In this document: in pieces, positions 8,540 to 17,839 of the stretch | Position numbering within the stretch: the stretch's first letter is position 1 | Layout of the letters: the number at the start of each line of letters is the position of its first letter | NCBI GenBank assembly: GCA_963205025.1 | Contig: CAUJHO010000008.1 | Location: 1-49,361, forward strand | DNA: 49,361 nt | Source: Pseudomonadota bacterium | Lineage (GTDB): Bacteria > Pseudomonadota > Alphaproteobacteria > Caulobacterales > Caulobacteraceae | Direction of reading: 5' to 3' | Notes under the pieces: model-generated | What the model was told of the DNA's origin: nothing | What the model saw: the letters and a program-made list of their open reading frames with translations, nothing else | Databases searched by the model: none | Program-made: the position numbers and the translations under genes

Positions 8540-8962
8540 ATGTCCGATAGCCAGCAGTTCCCGGTTGCCGCTCACGCCCTGGCCTATTTGGCTCACAAGG
8601 GGGCCTATGCGGCTAACCAGGCGGTGTCGAGCACGCTTCTGGCCGCATCCATGCCGACCAATCCGGTGGTGGTGCGGCGGGTCACCGGGCAGCTGGCCCG
8701 CGCCGGCCTGATCGCGACGCGGCCGGGTGCCGGGGGCGGGGCCTGGCTGCTGAAACCGGCGGACCAGATCCGGCTCGATGAGGTTCTGCGCGCGGTCGAC
8801 GGCTGCGCCAATCTGGGGCGGCCGCCCCCCGGTGCCCGCGGCTGTCCCATTGGCGAGAAGATTCCGCGCCAGGTCGCCAAGGCCCTGACCGCCGCCGATG
8901 CCGCCGCCGCCGAGCGGCTGAGCCGGATCAGTGTCGCGGACCTACTGGTCGAGGACGCTTGA
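8540..8962 (+). CDS. Rrf2-family transcriptional regulator
   Basis: A 140-residue winged-helix DNA-binding protein. The N-terminal part, FPVAAHALAYLAHKG followed by TNPVVVRRVTGQLARAGL and a GAGGGAWLL wing, is the Rrf2 pattern. Only two cysteines lie in the region where IscR and NsrR have three Fe-S ligands, twelve residues apart (CANLGRPPPGARGC), so a classical Fe-S cluster is not supported; thiol redox sensing is possible. The ATG at 8540 was preferred over an in-frame GTG two codons upstream, with GGGTGG as a weak ribosome-binding site. An SDR gene follows 31 bases later and is the likely target or co-transcribed partner. Confidence 0.85.
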   Translation: MSDSQQFPVAAHALAYLAHKGAYAANQAVSSTLLAASMPTNPVVVRRVTGQLARAGLIATRPGAGGGAWLLKPADQIRLDEVLRAVDGCANLGRPPPGARGCPIGEKIPRQVAKALTAADAAAAERLSRISVADLLVEDA

Positions 8963-8993
8963 ACCCGCCGTCGCGTCGTGGTCGAACGCTTCC

Positions 8994-9812
8994 ATGACCC
9001 CGACGGACCCCGCTGACCGCAGACTGGCCCTGATCACCGGGGCCTCGGCCGGTATCGGCCAGGCCCTGGCGCGGGTCTATGCCGAGCATGGCTGGGATCT
9101 GGTGCTGACCGCGCGTCGGGCCGACCGGCTGGAAGCGCTGGCCGATGAACTCAAGCTGCGGGCCGGTATCGAAGCCATCGTCATCCCCGAGGACCTGGCC
9201 GATCCGGCCGCGCCGGCGCGCCTGGTCGAGGCCATCGAGGCGCGCGGCCGTACGGTCGATGCCCTGATCAACAATGCCGGCTTCTCGCGCACCGAGGGGT
9301 TCCAGGCGGTGCCCTGGGAACAGCATCAGGCCATGCTCCAGGTCATGCTGATCGCGCCGGTTGAACTGGCCCACCGGCTCAGTCCGGGCATGGTCGATCG
9401 CCACTTCGGGCGGATCCTCAACGTCGCCTCGCTGGCCGGTTATGCGCCCGCGACCGGTGGCGACACCCTGTATGGCCCGATCAAGAGCTTTCTGATCAAG
9501 GCCTCGTGCGGCCTGCACCTTGAGATGTACGACCGCGACGTCCATGTCACGGCCCTGTGCCCTGGCTACACCTGGAGCGAGTTTCACGACGTCAACGGTC
9601 AGCGTCAGGCCGTTGCCCATTCCACCCCCGAGTGGATATGGATGGGCCCCGACGAGGTTGCCCGGGCCGGCTATGAGGCGTCTGAGGCCAATCGCGCCAT
9701 CTGCGTTCCGGGGGCCCCCAACAAGGTGGTGTCGGCGGCCCTGAAGATCCTGCCCGACGACTGGACCCTGGCCCTGGCCGCGCGTCACGGCGAGCGTTTG
9801 GGGCGGCTCTAG
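8994..9812 (+). CDS. Short-chain dehydrogenase/reductase
   Basis: A 272-residue NAD(P)-dependent oxidoreductase of the classical SDR type; the substrate is unknown. The Rossmann TGASAGIG motif lies near residues 16-23, NNAG in the middle, and the catalytic Ser with YGPIK (the Y-x3-K pair) further on. The start at 8994 gives a normal N-terminus (MTPTDPADRRLALITGASAG); an upstream in-frame extension overlaps the Rrf2 gene and is rejected. It is downstream of, and probably transcribed with, the Rrf2 regulator. Its stop overlaps the convergent marC stop in a shared CTAG. Confidence 0.9.
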   Translation: MTPTDPADRRLALITGASAGIGQALARVYAEHGWDLVLTARRADRLEALADELKLRAGIEAIVIPEDLADPAAPARLVEAIEARGRTVDALINNAGFSRTEGFQAVPWEQHQAMLQVMLIAPVELAHRLSPGMVDRHFGRILNVASLAGYAPATGGDTLYGPIKSFLIKASCGLHLEMYDRDVHVTALCPGYTWSEFHDVNGQRQAVAHSTPEWIWMGPDEVARAGYEASEANRAICVPGAPNKVVSAALKILPDDWTLALAARHGERLGRL

Positions 9813-10498
9813 TGTCCCGTCGGGGCCACGACCGCCTGTGAGAACATGCCCGGCAGGGCCTCGCCCAGTCCCCCCAGGACAAACTGGATTCCCAGCGCCA
9901 CCAGGATCAGGCCCAGCACTCGCACGATGATCGACATGCCGACATCTCCCAGGATCCGGTTGATCGGGCCCGCCAGGGCGAAGCACAGGAAGGTCGCCAG
10001 TCCGGCCGCGACGATGGCGACCAACCCGGCAAAGGTCCCCGACGGTCCCAGATCCTCGGCCCGCGCCGCCTGGATGATGATGGTCGAGATCGCGCCGGGC
10101 CCGATGATCAGCGGCATGGCGAACGGCACCACCAGCCGCTGGAACCGCCGCCGGGCATAGCCGCGCACATCGCCGGCGTCGCTCAGGGCGTGGGGATCCT
10201 TGAAGCTGGCCAGGAAGTCCTCATTGACCATCTGCAGGCCCAGGAGGAACAACAGGATACCGCCGCCGATGCGGAAAGCCGCCAGCGAGATGCCGAAAAA
10301 GTCCAGCAAGGCCAGGCCGGTAAAGAAGAAGAAGGCCAGGAACGCCGCCACAAAGGCACACAGCATCGCATTGACGCTCAGACGCTGCTGAAACGTCGCT
10401 CCGGCCGTCGCCGCTGCAAAGATCGGGATGTTGCCGATGGGATCCAGCAGGGCGAACAGGGCCACGAAGACATTGACCCCGAACTCGATCGCGTTCAT
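9809..10498 (-). CDS. MarC-family (UPF0056) inner-membrane protein
   Basis: A 229-residue protein with about six hydrophobic segments. The family pattern is clear: an N-terminal VNVFVALFALLDPIGNIPIF stretch, FRIGGGILLFLLGLQMV, and PFAMPLIIGPGAISTIII in the second half. MarC proteins are multi-pass inner-membrane proteins without an agreed function; the older multiple-antibiotic-resistance link has not held up. It is transcribed divergently from pyrF across an 86-base gap. Its stop codon overlaps that of the convergent SDR gene by four bases. Confidence 0.92.
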   Translation of the reverse strand: MNAIEFGVNVFVALFALLDPIGNIPIFAAATAGATFQQRLSVNAMLCAFVAAFLAFFFFTGLALLDFFGISLAAFRIGGGILLFLLGLQMVNEDFLASFKDPHALSDAGDVRGYARRRFQRLVVPFAMPLIIGPGAISTIIIQAARAEDLGPSGTFAGLVAIVAAGLATFLCFALAGPINRILGDVGMSIIVRVLGLILVALGIQFVLGGLGEALPGMFSQAVVAPTGH

Positions 10499-10584
10499 GT
10501 CGCCCCCTTAGCCGAAATTGAAACCCTGCCTCGCCGTGCGCCGCGCGCCCGGATACGGCTGGCCGTAACCCGGAGACGCGCCCC

Positions 10585-11295
10585 ATGTCCACACCTGCCG
10601 ACCCCCGCCTGATCGTCGGTCTTGACCTGCCGAGCGTCGCCCAGGCCGAGGCGATGGTCGATCACCTGGGCGATGCCGTCAGCTTCTACAAGGTTGGCCT
10701 GACGCTGCTGGCGACCGACGGCGGTGTCGCCTTTGCCCACCGCCTGCGTGCGACCGGCAAGCAGGTGTTTCAGGACTGGAAGCTGCACGACATCGGGGCC
10801 CAGGTCGAAGGGGCCGCCCGCTCGGTCGCCGACGGGGGGTGTGATCTCCTGACGGTGCATGCCCAGCCCCAGGTCATGCGGGCGGCGGTCAAGGGCCGGG
10901 CCGGCCACGACACCCGCATCCTGGCGGTCACCGTCCTGACCAGCCTGTCGGACGCCGACCTGGCCGACATCGGCTATGGCGACACGGCCGCCGCCCTGGT
11001 GGAGCGGCGGGTCCGCCAGGCGCTCGACTGCGGCGTCGACGGCGTTGTCTCCAGCCCGCATGAGGCGGCCCGTGCGCGCCAGATCGCCGCCGAAGCCGGT
11101 CGACCGGACTTCCTGGTGGTCACGCCCGGCGTGCGCCCGGCCGGAGACGACGTCGGCGACCAGCAGCGGGTCGCCACCCCGGCCGATGCCCTCAGGGCCG
11201 GGGCCAGCCATCTGGTCGTCGCCCGACCCGTGGTCGCCGCCATGGAGCCGCGCGCGGCGGTGGCCCGCATCGTCGCGGAAATGGCCGGGGCCTGA
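10585..11295 (+). CDS. pyrF: Orotidine 5'-phosphate decarboxylase
   Basis: PyrF makes UMP in the last step of de novo pyrimidine synthesis. The 236-residue TIM-barrel protein has the catalytic D-x-K-x-x-D motif in FQDWKLHDIGAQVEGAA (Asp64, Lys66, Asp69), an N-terminal LIVGLDLPSVAQA strand, and the phosphate-binding VTPGVRP and VVARPV segments near the C-terminus. Length is normal. The start at 10585 is the natural ATG. It stands alone; the following gene begins 133 bases later. Confidence 0.96.
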   Translation: MSTPADPRLIVGLDLPSVAQAEAMVDHLGDAVSFYKVGLTLLATDGGVAFAHRLRATGKQVFQDWKLHDIGAQVEGAARSVADGGCDLLTVHAQPQVMRAAVKGRAGHDTRILAVTVLTSLSDADLADIGYGDTAAALVERRVRQALDCGVDGVVSSPHEAARARQIAAEAGRPDFLVVTPGVRPAGDDVGDQQRVATPADALRAGASHLVVARPVVAAMEPRAAVARIVAEMAGA

Positions 11296-11428
11296 CGCGA
11301 CGCAAGCGGGGTCCGAAGGCTTGCGCGAACCGGCTTCGTCGAACCCTGACACCGGCGCGCGTCGGGTTTCGTCAGTTTCGCGACGCTTGCCACAAGCGCA
11401 GGCTGTGTTTCCGGACAGGGAAACCTTC

Positions 11429-12433
11429 ATGCGGCGACTGGCGCTTCTTGCCATCTTGCTGGGTCTGTCGGCTTGCCAGGCCGACAAGGCCGAACAGGAG
11501 CGCGCGCGCAGCCGGGACGCCGCCCTCACCGGCAATCCCATCGACTGTACCGGCGACCTGTCAGAGGCGGCCCAGGTGGTCTGCTCCGACGCTGATCTGC
11601 GGGCGCTCGACCGCCAGATCGCCGAGCGCTGGACCGAGGTCGAGGCCGTCACCGGACGTCCCAACACCCTGCGCCGGCGCCATGCCGACTGGCTGGCCGA
11701 ACGCGAGGCCGGCGAACGCCTGTGGGATGCGGACGGTCGGCGCCCGCGCACCGTCGACGAACTGGAAGGGCTCCAGCAGGCCTATCTGGCGACTCTGGAC
11801 GAGGAACTGCGTCTGGCCGCTGCGGTGCCGGCAACCTCGCCGGTGGCGTCCCTGGCCGGTGGCTGCATCGGCACGGCCCTGTCCGGCTGCACCGCGCCCT
11901 CGGCCGGCTATGTCAACGGCCCCGACGGCCAGCGCCTGGCCTGGCAGATCCAGCGTGGATCCACGGAAAATGCCGGAGTATCGGCGGGCCTGATCCTGTT
12001 CCGCATCGACGGCGATCTGCTGCGTCCGGTCGGCTGGAGCTTCGAGGCCGTCAGTTTCGAAGCCCCGGTGATCTTCGCCCATGCGGGTCACATTTACGTC
12101 GCCGCCGAGGGGCGTCAGGCCGGCACCGGCTCCCAGAACGCCGACCTGCTGTTGCGGCTGGACGGCGACACCTGGACCGAGATCGAGGTCGAAAGCTGGA
12201 AGGTGGCCCTGGCCGAAGCCCTGCCCGAGGGCCTAGGGGTGTGGAAGGGTGTTGACTATGACTGGCCCGAAATGGCGGCCTTTTCGTCGCTGTGGCGCAC
12301 TGACGACGCCAACTGCTGCGCCACGGGCGGCGAGGTAACCGTCGATCTGGGGGTTGCGGGCACGGCGCTGCAACTTGTCGGCGTCACGCCCCGGCCGGCG
12401 GTCCCTAGTCCTGCGGGTCCAGGCGGTTCCTGA
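11429..12433 (+). CDS. LprI/DUF1311-type lipoprotein with extended C-terminal domain
   Basis: A 334-residue predicted lipoprotein. The N-terminus MRRLALLAILLGLSAC has a lipobox (LSAC, Cys16). The segment CTGDLSEAAQVVCSDADLRA with the later HADWLAEREAG fits the DUF1311/LprI lysozyme-inhibitor-like repeat, although the final cysteine of the usual pattern appears to be missing. The remaining 220 residues are not recognised and look beta-rich (LAWQIQRGS, LILFRIDGD, HIYVAAEGR, LLLRLDGDTW). The start at 11429 follows from the signal peptide; the frame extends further upstream without support. The 3' end overlaps the convergent membrane-protein gene by 29 bases. Confidence 0.78.
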   Translation: MRRLALLAILLGLSACQADKAEQERARSRDAALTGNPIDCTGDLSEAAQVVCSDADLRALDRQIAERWTEVEAVTGRPNTLRRRHADWLAEREAGERLWDADGRRPRTVDELEGLQQAYLATLDEELRLAAAVPATSPVASLAGGCIGTALSGCTAPSAGYVNGPDGQRLAWQIQRGSTENAGVSAGLILFRIDGDLLRPVGWSFEAVSFEAPVIFAHAGHIYVAAEGRQAGTGSQNADLLLRLDGDTWTEIEVESWKVALAEALPEGLGVWKGVDYDWPEMAAFSSLWRTDDANCCATGGEVTVDLGVAGTALQLVGVTPRPAVPSPAGPGGS

Positions 12434-12839
12434 GCTGATCCAGGCCGGGGATCACCGGCATTTCGACATGGGCGCGTCCCACGATCCAGCCGACCGCAAA
12501 GACCAGAACCGCACTGACGATCAGGCTCCAGATCGGCTGGCTCATGCCCATCACGATGATGGTCGTCAGGGCGCAAACCAGGGTCACGACCGGCCCGGTC
12601 CAGGTGGCATGGGGCTCGTCCGACAGCCGCACCGCGACCGACGAACCGAGCCAGGCGGCAAACGTCCTGAGCAGGATCAGCCAGATGAGCCCGCCGGTCG
12701 TCATGTCGGTAAAGAAGTTGGCATCGCCGAATTGGGCCAGCGCCGGCCCGTGCAGATAACGATGCACGGTTCCCAGCACCACCAGGCACGCCAGGCAGAC
12801 CAGGCTGCCGACCACCACGCCGACCACAACAGACCGCAT
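12405..12839 (-). CDS. Small multi-pass membrane protein, function unknown
   Basis: A 144-residue protein starting MRSVVVGVVVGSLVCLACLV with about four hydrophobic helices separated by short loops. It resembles other small alphaproteobacterial hypothetical membrane proteins, but I cannot assign a family. The ATG at 12839 puts a hydrophobic helix at the N-terminus and has a GGGAG sequence upstream; a longer frame to 12920 adds an unlikely glycine-rich extension. It ends inside the 3' end of the convergent lipoprotein gene. Confidence 0.65.
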   Translation of the reverse strand: MRSVVVGVVVGSLVCLACLVVLGTVHRYLHGPALAQFGDANFFTDMTTGGLIWLILLRTFAAWLGSSVAVRLSDEPHATWTGPVVTLVCALTTIIVMGMSQPIWSLIVSAVLVFAVGWIVGRAHVEMPVIPGLDQLRNRLDPQD

Positions 12840-12941
12840 TCGCCCGACCGCTCCCTGGCCAACCCCTCCGCCTCCTTGGAGGCGTCGGTTCAATAGGTCA
12901 ACCGTGCTTCCGGTTCCCAAGCGCAGCCGTTAATGAGGTTC

Positions 12942-13844
12942 ATGAGTTCGATTCTGTCGCTGGATGCCGTCTCCAAACGCTACGGTGCCTTCGAAGCGGT
13001 CAAGGACCTGTCCTTCTCGGTCCAGAAGGGGGCCATCGTCGGTTTCCTGGGTCCCAACGGGGCCGGCAAGACCTCCACCATCCGCATGATCCTGGGCCTG
13101 GCGGCTCCGACTACGGGCCGAATCGAGGTGCTGGGGGCCGATGACGGACGCAAGGTCCGTGACCGCATCGGCTTCCTGCCGGAGGAGCGCGGCCTCTATC
13201 GCAAGATGAACCCGGTCGACGCCGTCGCCTATATGGCGGCGCTCAAGGGCCTGCCCATGGCCGAGGGGCGTCGTCGCGCCCGTGCCCTGCTCGAGGAACA
13301 GGGGCTGGGTGAGGCCCTCAAACGCCCGATGAAGGCCCTGTCCAAGGGCATGGCCCAGAAGGTCCAGCTGGTTTCGGCCATCGCCCATCGACCCGAACTG
13401 GTCATTCTGGATGAGCCGTTCTCGGGCCTGGATCCGGTCAATCAGCAGGGGTTGGAGCGGATGATCCGCGACCTGGCCGACCAGGGTGCGACGGTGCTGT
13501 TCTCTACCCATGTCATGCAGCACGCCGAGCGCCTCTGTCAGAAGGTCGTGCTGATGGCGCGCGGAGCCAAGGTGTTCGAAGGGCCGGTGGCCGAGGCCCG
13601 CGCCGCTGCGCCGCGCTTCCTCGTTCTGGAGGGCGGACTGGATCAGGCGGCGATCCAGGCTCTGCCCGGCGTCGTCGAAATCGAGCCGACCGAGGCCGGC
13701 TTCCGGGCACGCCTGGCACCGGGAGCCCAGCCCCAGGCGGCGCTCAAGGCCGCCTTCGAGCGCGGCCTGGACGTCACCCGCTTCGAAGCGCCCGAGCCCA
13801 GCCTGCACGACGCCTTCATCGTCCTGACCGGAGACGACCGATGA
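12942..13844 (+). CDS. ABC transporter ATP-binding protein (NatA-like)
   Basis: The ATPase subunit of a two-gene exporter. Walker A is GPNGAGKT at residues 37-44, the signature region reads LSKGMAQKVQL (the NatA-type variant of LSGGQ), and Walker B is LVILDEPFSGLDP. After about residue 215 a DUF4162-like C-terminal domain follows (FLVLEGGLDQAAIQ to SLHDAFIVLTG). The ATG at 12942 is favoured because GAGG lies just ahead of it; an in-frame ATG at 12933 is the alternative. The permease gene overlaps the stop by four bases (ATGA). The transported substrate is unknown; NatAB relatives export Na+. Confidence 0.92.
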   Translation: MSSILSLDAVSKRYGAFEAVKDLSFSVQKGAIVGFLGPNGAGKTSTIRMILGLAAPTTGRIEVLGADDGRKVRDRIGFLPEERGLYRKMNPVDAVAYMAALKGLPMAEGRRRARALLEEQGLGEALKRPMKALSKGMAQKVQLVSAIAHRPELVILDEPFSGLDPVNQQGLERMIRDLADQGATVLFSTHVMQHAERLCQKVVLMARGAKVFEGPVAEARAAAPRFLVLEGGLDQAAIQALPGVVEIEPTEAGFRARLAPGAQPQAALKAAFERGLDVTRFEAPEPSLHDAFIVLTGDDR

Positions 13845-15124
13845 GACGCCTTCTGCTGATCTCCCGGCGCGAATACCTGGCCTATGTCCGCACCGTCGGC
13901 TTCTGGTTGTCGCTGATCGCCCTGCCGCTGGTGGCGGTGGGGTCGGCCTTTTTCATGGCGACGATGGCGAACTCCAGCGAGGCGCGCGAAATGGCCGTGC
14001 TGGACCTCAGCGGGGCCGGCATTCAGGCCGACTTCATCGCCCGCCTCAATAGCCCGGGTCGGGTCGAGGTGGTGGCGACACCGCCCGACCTGGCCGGCCA
14101 GACCGAGGTTGCCGCTGCCGATGCCGTCGCCCGCGATCTGGTGGCCGAGGAGGGCGGCACGCTGGATGGCGTCGTCATCCTGACGCCGGCCGACCAGGGC
14201 CTGGCGGCGCGCTACTGGTCCTCGCGCACCACCGATGAGACGGGTCAGGCTGCGGTGACCGAGGCCCTGTCCGGGCTCAACCGGACCCGGGCGCTGGTGG
14301 CGCTGGGCGTCGATCCGGCGGCGGTCGACCAGATCGACGCGACCCCGCCCCAGGTGACCGTCCTGTCGCCGGCCTCGGCCTCAGGGGGCGAGGTCAGCCT
14401 GCAGGACCGGCTGCCCGGCCTGATCGGCTTCATCGTGGCGATGATGCTGTGGTCGCTGATCCTGACGGGGGCCTCGATCCTGTTGAACAGCGTCATGGAA
14501 GAGAAGGCCAACCGCGTGCTTGAGGTGCTGTTGTCCTCGGCCTCGGCGACCGAGCTTCTGGCCGGCAAGATCCTGGGCGTGGCCCTGGTGACCCTGACGG
14601 TGCTCCTGGTCTGGGGCGGATTCGGGGGAATGGCCCTGGCCTATGCGGCCCGACAGGGCGGCGACTTCGCCCCGGCCCTGTCGGGGGCCCTGGCCGGTCT
14701 GGGGCGCGACGGCCTGTGGTTCTGGCTCATGGCCTATTTCGTCGGCGGCTATCTGATGTACGCCTCGGTCTTTGCCGCCATCGGCTCCTTCTGCGAGACC
14801 CCGCGCGAGGCCCAGACCCTGATCGGCCCGATCATGATGGTGCTGGTGATCCCGGTCTTCGTGCTCCAGATGGCCATGCGCGACCCCGACCTGGCGATTG
14901 TCCGCAGCCTGTCCTGGGTGCCGTTCTTCACGCCCTTCCTGATGAGTGCACGCGCGCCGTCGGGGCCGCCGCTCTACGAACTGGCCGGCACCCTGGCGGT
15001 CATGGGGGCCTTCATCGTTCTGGTGGTGTGGCTGGCGGCCAAGGCCTTCCGCGCCGGTGCCCTGTCCACGACCAAGCTCGACTGGAAGGGCATCGTCAGC
15101 CTGGTGCGAGGCGGGGGCGCCTAG
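13841..15124 (+). CDS. ABC transporter permease (NatB / ABC-2 type)
   Basis: The 427-residue membrane partner of the preceding ATPase. One N-terminal helix (residues about 20-45) is followed by a periplasmic domain of about 150 residues, then five or more helices from about residue 185. This is the ABC-2 membrane-protein layout shared by NatB and YhaP-type exporters. Characteristic stretches are MRRLLLISRREYLAYVRT at the start and NSVMEEKANRVLEVLLSSAS in the cytoplasmic coupling region. The ATG overlaps the ATPase stop (ATGA). No third transporter gene is present. Substrate unknown. Confidence 0.92.
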   Translation: MRRLLLISRREYLAYVRTVGFWLSLIALPLVAVGSAFFMATMANSSEAREMAVLDLSGAGIQADFIARLNSPGRVEVVATPPDLAGQTEVAAADAVARDLVAEEGGTLDGVVILTPADQGLAARYWSSRTTDETGQAAVTEALSGLNRTRALVALGVDPAAVDQIDATPPQVTVLSPASASGGEVSLQDRLPGLIGFIVAMMLWSLILTGASILLNSVMEEKANRVLEVLLSSASATELLAGKILGVALVTLTVLLVWGGFGGMALAYAARQGGDFAPALSGALAGLGRDGLWFWLMAYFVGGYLMYASVFAAIGSFCETPREAQTLIGPIMMVLVIPVFVLQMAMRDPDLAIVRSLSWVPFFTPFLMSARAPSGPPLYELAGTLAVMGAFIVLVVWLAAKAFRAGALSTTKLDWKGIVSLVRGGGA

Positions 15125-15160
15125 TCAGCACCGCTTCGTCATCGTGGCGAGCCGGAGACA

Positions 15161-15191
15161 AAGAAAAAGGGCCGTCCCATCGGGGCGGCCC
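15161..15191 (-). terminator. Rho-independent terminator of rpsU
   Basis: Read on the minus strand, a ten-base GC-rich stem (15191-15182 with 15178-15169, one G-U pair) with a three-base loop is followed by TTTTTCTTT. It begins 29 bases beyond the rpsU stop and lies between rpsU and the convergent ABC permease gene. Confidence 0.85.
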
Positions 15192-15220
15192 TCAATCCAG
15201 ATACCGAAAGGTCGGTCGGC

Positions 15221-15454
15221 TTAGCGCGTGCGCGGCTTGGGCGCAGGCAGCAGGCCTTCACGCTGGGCGCGCTTGCGGGCCAGCTTGCGGGCGCGGCGCA
15301 CGGCTTCCGCCTGCTGGCGGGCGCGCTTTTCCGACGGCTTTTCGTAATGCACGTGACGCTTCATTTCGCGGAAGTTGCCTTCGCGCTGCATCTTCTTCTT
15401 CAGGGCCTTCAGCGCCTGATCGACATTGTTGTCACGTACGAAAATCTGAACCAG
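15221..15454 (-). CDS. rpsU: 30S ribosomal protein S21, apparent CTG start
   Basis: S21 is a small basic subunit protein near the mRNA 3' end-binding site of 16S rRNA. From the conserved start the 77-residue protein reads (M)[19 protein letters not shown], then the basic helices, ending in a lysine/arginine-rich tail. In relatives the residue before VQIF is the initiator Met; here that codon is CTG (15454-15452), with GGAGAG six bases upstream. No ATG, GTG or TTG is near; the next in-frame ATG is at 15505 and would add 17 atypical residues. CTG initiation is therefore inferred from family alignment and Shine-Dalgarno spacing. A strong terminator follows. Confidence 0.9.
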   Translation of the reverse strand: MVQIFVRDNNVDQALKALKKKMQREGNFREMKRHVHYEKPSEKRARQQAEAVRRARKLARKRAQREGLLPAPKPRTR

Positions 15455-15637
15455 GGTCGTCTCTCCATCGCCTTGTCCGCCGCGCCCATCCGACCTCTTT
15501 CTCATGGGCGGGCAGGCAGGACATGAAAACCAAACGCGCCCGGAAGCGAGCCTCCGGGCGTAGGGGCGGGGCATTACACCAGCCTCGCGCATGAGTCCAG
15601 CGTGGCGCGGCGCGATTTCGCCCTGTAGTCTAGGGGA

Positions 15638-16285
15638 ATGACCGCCTCTGCCGCCAAACCCGACTGGGCCGACCGCACCGAACAGAGGCTGCTGGACGCC
15701 GCGATTCCGCGTGCCGCCGATCTAGGGATCACCCCGGCCCTGTTGAAGGCCGCAGGCGAGGCCTGTGGCCTGTCCGAGGGCGATGTCGGCCTGCTGTTGC
15801 CCAATGGGCCCGCCGATCTGGTGGCCCTGTTGTCGCGCCGCCATGATGCGAAGGCGATGCAGACCCTGGCCCAGCTGGACGCCGGCACCCTCAAGATCCG
15901 TGAAAAGATCGCGCAAGGGCTCTCGGCCCGGCTGGAGGCCGCCGCCGCCGATCTGGAGGCGTCCCGGCGCGCCGTCGGCTTTCTGACCCTGCCCCCAAAC
16001 CTGTCTCTGGCCGGGCGGCTGACCTGGGAGAGCGCCGACCTGATCTGGCGCTGGGCCGGCGATGTGGCGACCGACGAGAACCACTATTCCAAGCGCGCCA
16101 TCCTGTCGGGCATCCTGGCCCCGGCCCTGACGATGCGCCTGTTCGACGGGCGCGAACCGGCCGAGGCCTTCGTCGCCGCCCGGATCGAGAACGTCATGGC
16201 TTTCGAGAAGTGGAAGGCGGGCCTGAAGGTCTCCGAACCGCTGAAAGCCGCCGCCGAAGCCCTGGCGAAGATGCGGTACCGTTGA
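15638..16285 (+). CDS. COQ9-family protein (ubiquinone biosynthesis)
   Basis: A 215-residue all-helical protein. The pattern [20 protein letters not shown] at the N-terminus, and especially [20 protein letters not shown] in the C-terminal half, match COQ9. COQ9 is a TetR-like fold that binds lipid and supports COQ7-type hydroxylation of ubiquinone precursors. In this family the bacterial role is inferred from the eukaryotic protein. It is about 180 bases from rpsU on the opposite strand and 46 bases from the CobW gene downstream, with which it may be co-transcribed. Confidence 0.9.
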   Translation: MTASAAKPDWADRTEQRLLDAAIPRAADLGITPALLKAAGEACGLSEGDVGLLLPNGPADLVALLSRRHDAKAMQTLAQLDAGTLKIREKIAQGLSARLEAAAADLEASRRAVGFLTLPPNLSLAGRLTWESADLIWRWAGDVATDENHYSKRAILSGILAPALTMRLFDGREPAEAFVAARIENVMAFEKWKAGLKVSEPLKAAAEALAKMRYR

Positions 16286-16331
16286 CGGTTGGGACTATCG
16301 CGGCGCGATTTCGCTCCCTAAATCCCCGACC

Positions 16332-17381
16332 ATGACCGCTCAGACCTCCGACAAGATCCCCGTCACCGTCCTCACCGGCTACCTCGGGGCTGGCAAGACG
16401 ACCCTGTTGAACCGCATCCTCACCGAGGACCACGGCAAGAAATACGCCGTCATCGTCAATGAGTTCGGCGAGATCGGCATCGACAACGACCTCGTCGTCG
16501 GGGCCGACGAGGAAGTGTTCGAGATGAACAACGGCTGCGTCTGTTGCACCGTGCGCGGTGACCTGATCCGGGTGCTCTCGGGCCTGATGAAGCGAAAGGG
16601 CGGCTTTGACGCCATCATCGTCGAGACCACCGGCCTGGCCGACCCCGGCCCGGTGGCCCAGACCTTCTTTATGGACGAGGATGTGGCGGCCCGCACCCGT
16701 CTGGATTCGGTCACCACCCTGGTCGATGCCAAACACGTTATGCAGCGGCTGGACGACAGCCATGAGGCGCGCGAGCAGGTCGCCTTCGCCGACCAGATCC
16801 TGTTGAACAAGACCGATCTGGTCGATGAGGCCGATCTGGAGGCCGTCGAGGCGCGGCTGCGCGGTCTCAATCCGCTGGCCCCGATCCGCCGCACCGAGCG
16901 CGCCCGCATCGCCCTGGATCAGATCCTGGGTCAGAACCGCTTTGATCTGGACCATATCGCCGACATTCGGCCCGAGTTCGTCAATCCGGCCCACGGAGAG
17001 GACGGTCATGTCCATGACGAGCACTGTGATCACGACCATCATCACCATGATCACGACCACGGCCCGCGCGGCCACGCCCATCAGGACGACATCTGCGGCA
17101 TCAGCCTGTCGCTGGAGCGCCCCATCGACGGCCAGGCCTTCACCCGCTGGCTCGACAAGCTGCTGGCCGAGCAGGGGCCCGACATCCTGCGCGCCAAGGG
17201 CATCATCGACGTCGCCGGTGAGGATCGCCGCCTGGTGTTTCAGGCCGTCCACATGATCCTGGAGGGCGATCTTCAGCGCGAATGGGGGCCGAACGAGCGC
17301 CGCTGGAGCCGCGCCGTCTTCATTGGCCGCAACCTCGATGAGGCGGCGCTCAAGGCCGGGTTCGAGGCCTGCGCGGCCTGA
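16332..17381 (+). CDS. CobW/COG0523-family GTPase, probable zinc metallochaperone
   Basis: A 349-residue G3E-family GTPase. Walker A is GYLGAGKTT at residues 16-24. The metal-binding CVCC of the C-x-C-C motif is at 69-72, and the base-recognition NKTD loop is in the middle. From about residue 221 to 253 the chain is packed with His and Asp, including a run of four His, which fits metal storage or transfer. COG0523 members insert Zn or Co into client enzymes. No Zur-type operator was recognised upstream, and no cobalamin genes are nearby, so a zinc role is more likely than CobW proper. Confidence 0.9.
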   Translation: MTAQTSDKIPVTVLTGYLGAGKTTLLNRILTEDHGKKYAVIVNEFGEIGIDNDLVVGADEEVFEMNNGCVCCTVRGDLIRVLSGLMKRKGGFDAIIVETTGLADPGPVAQTFFMDEDVAARTRLDSVTTLVDAKHVMQRLDDSHEAREQVAFADQILLNKTDLVDEADLEAVEARLRGLNPLAPIRRTERARIALDQILGQNRFDLDHIADIRPEFVNPAHGEDGHVHDEHCDHDHHHHDHDHGPRGHAHQDDICGISLSLERPIDGQAFTRWLDKLLAEQGPDILRAKGIIDVAGEDRRLVFQAVHMILEGDLQREWGPNERRWSRAVFIGRNLDEAALKAGFEACAA

Positions 17382-17451
17382 CAAATCCAGAATCTCCTTG
17401 CCGAGCGTCCCGTTCTAGGAGAGCGTCGATCATCAACTGGGAGGGGATTCT

Positions 17452-17814
17452 ATGCTCAACTACGCCATGATGCCGCTGCAGAAATACGCGCAGTTCACGG
17501 GTCGATCCGGTCGTGCCGAATTCTGGTGGTATTTTCTCGCAACGATCATTGTCAGCCTCATCGCTCAAACCCTTGACGGTATGATCTTCGGCCAACCGGG
17601 CATTCTGACCGGGGTCGTGGCGCTCGGACTTCTGATTCCGGGGCTCGCCGTCCAGTTTCGCCGCCTGCATGATACCGACCGCAGCGCCTGGTGGTTGCTG
17701 ATCGGTCTTATTCCGCTGGTCGGTGCCATTGTTCTGATCGTCTTCTACGCCTCGGCCGGGACGCCCGGACCCAATAAATTCGGCGAGCCGCCGGCCGGCG
17801 CTCCGACGGCCTGA
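17452..17814 (+). CDS. DUF805 membrane protein
   Basis: A 120-residue membrane protein with about three to four hydrophobic segments. The DUF805 hallmarks are present: FTGRSGRAEFWWYFL at the N-terminus and VQFRRLHDTDRSAWWLLIG further on. The family is widespread and of unknown function. The start at 17452 follows a GGGAGGGG purine-rich stretch. A perfect-stem terminator lies 25 bases downstream of its stop. It is separated from the CobW gene by 70 bases. Confidence 0.92.
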   Translation: MLNYAMMPLQKYAQFTGRSGRAEFWWYFLATIIVSLIAQTLDGMIFGQPGILTGVVALGLLIPGLAVQFRRLHDTDRSAWWLLIGLIPLVGAIVLIVFYASAGTPGPNKFGEPPAGAPTA

Positions 17815-17839
17815 CGACGCCATCGCCCGTGATCTTTCG

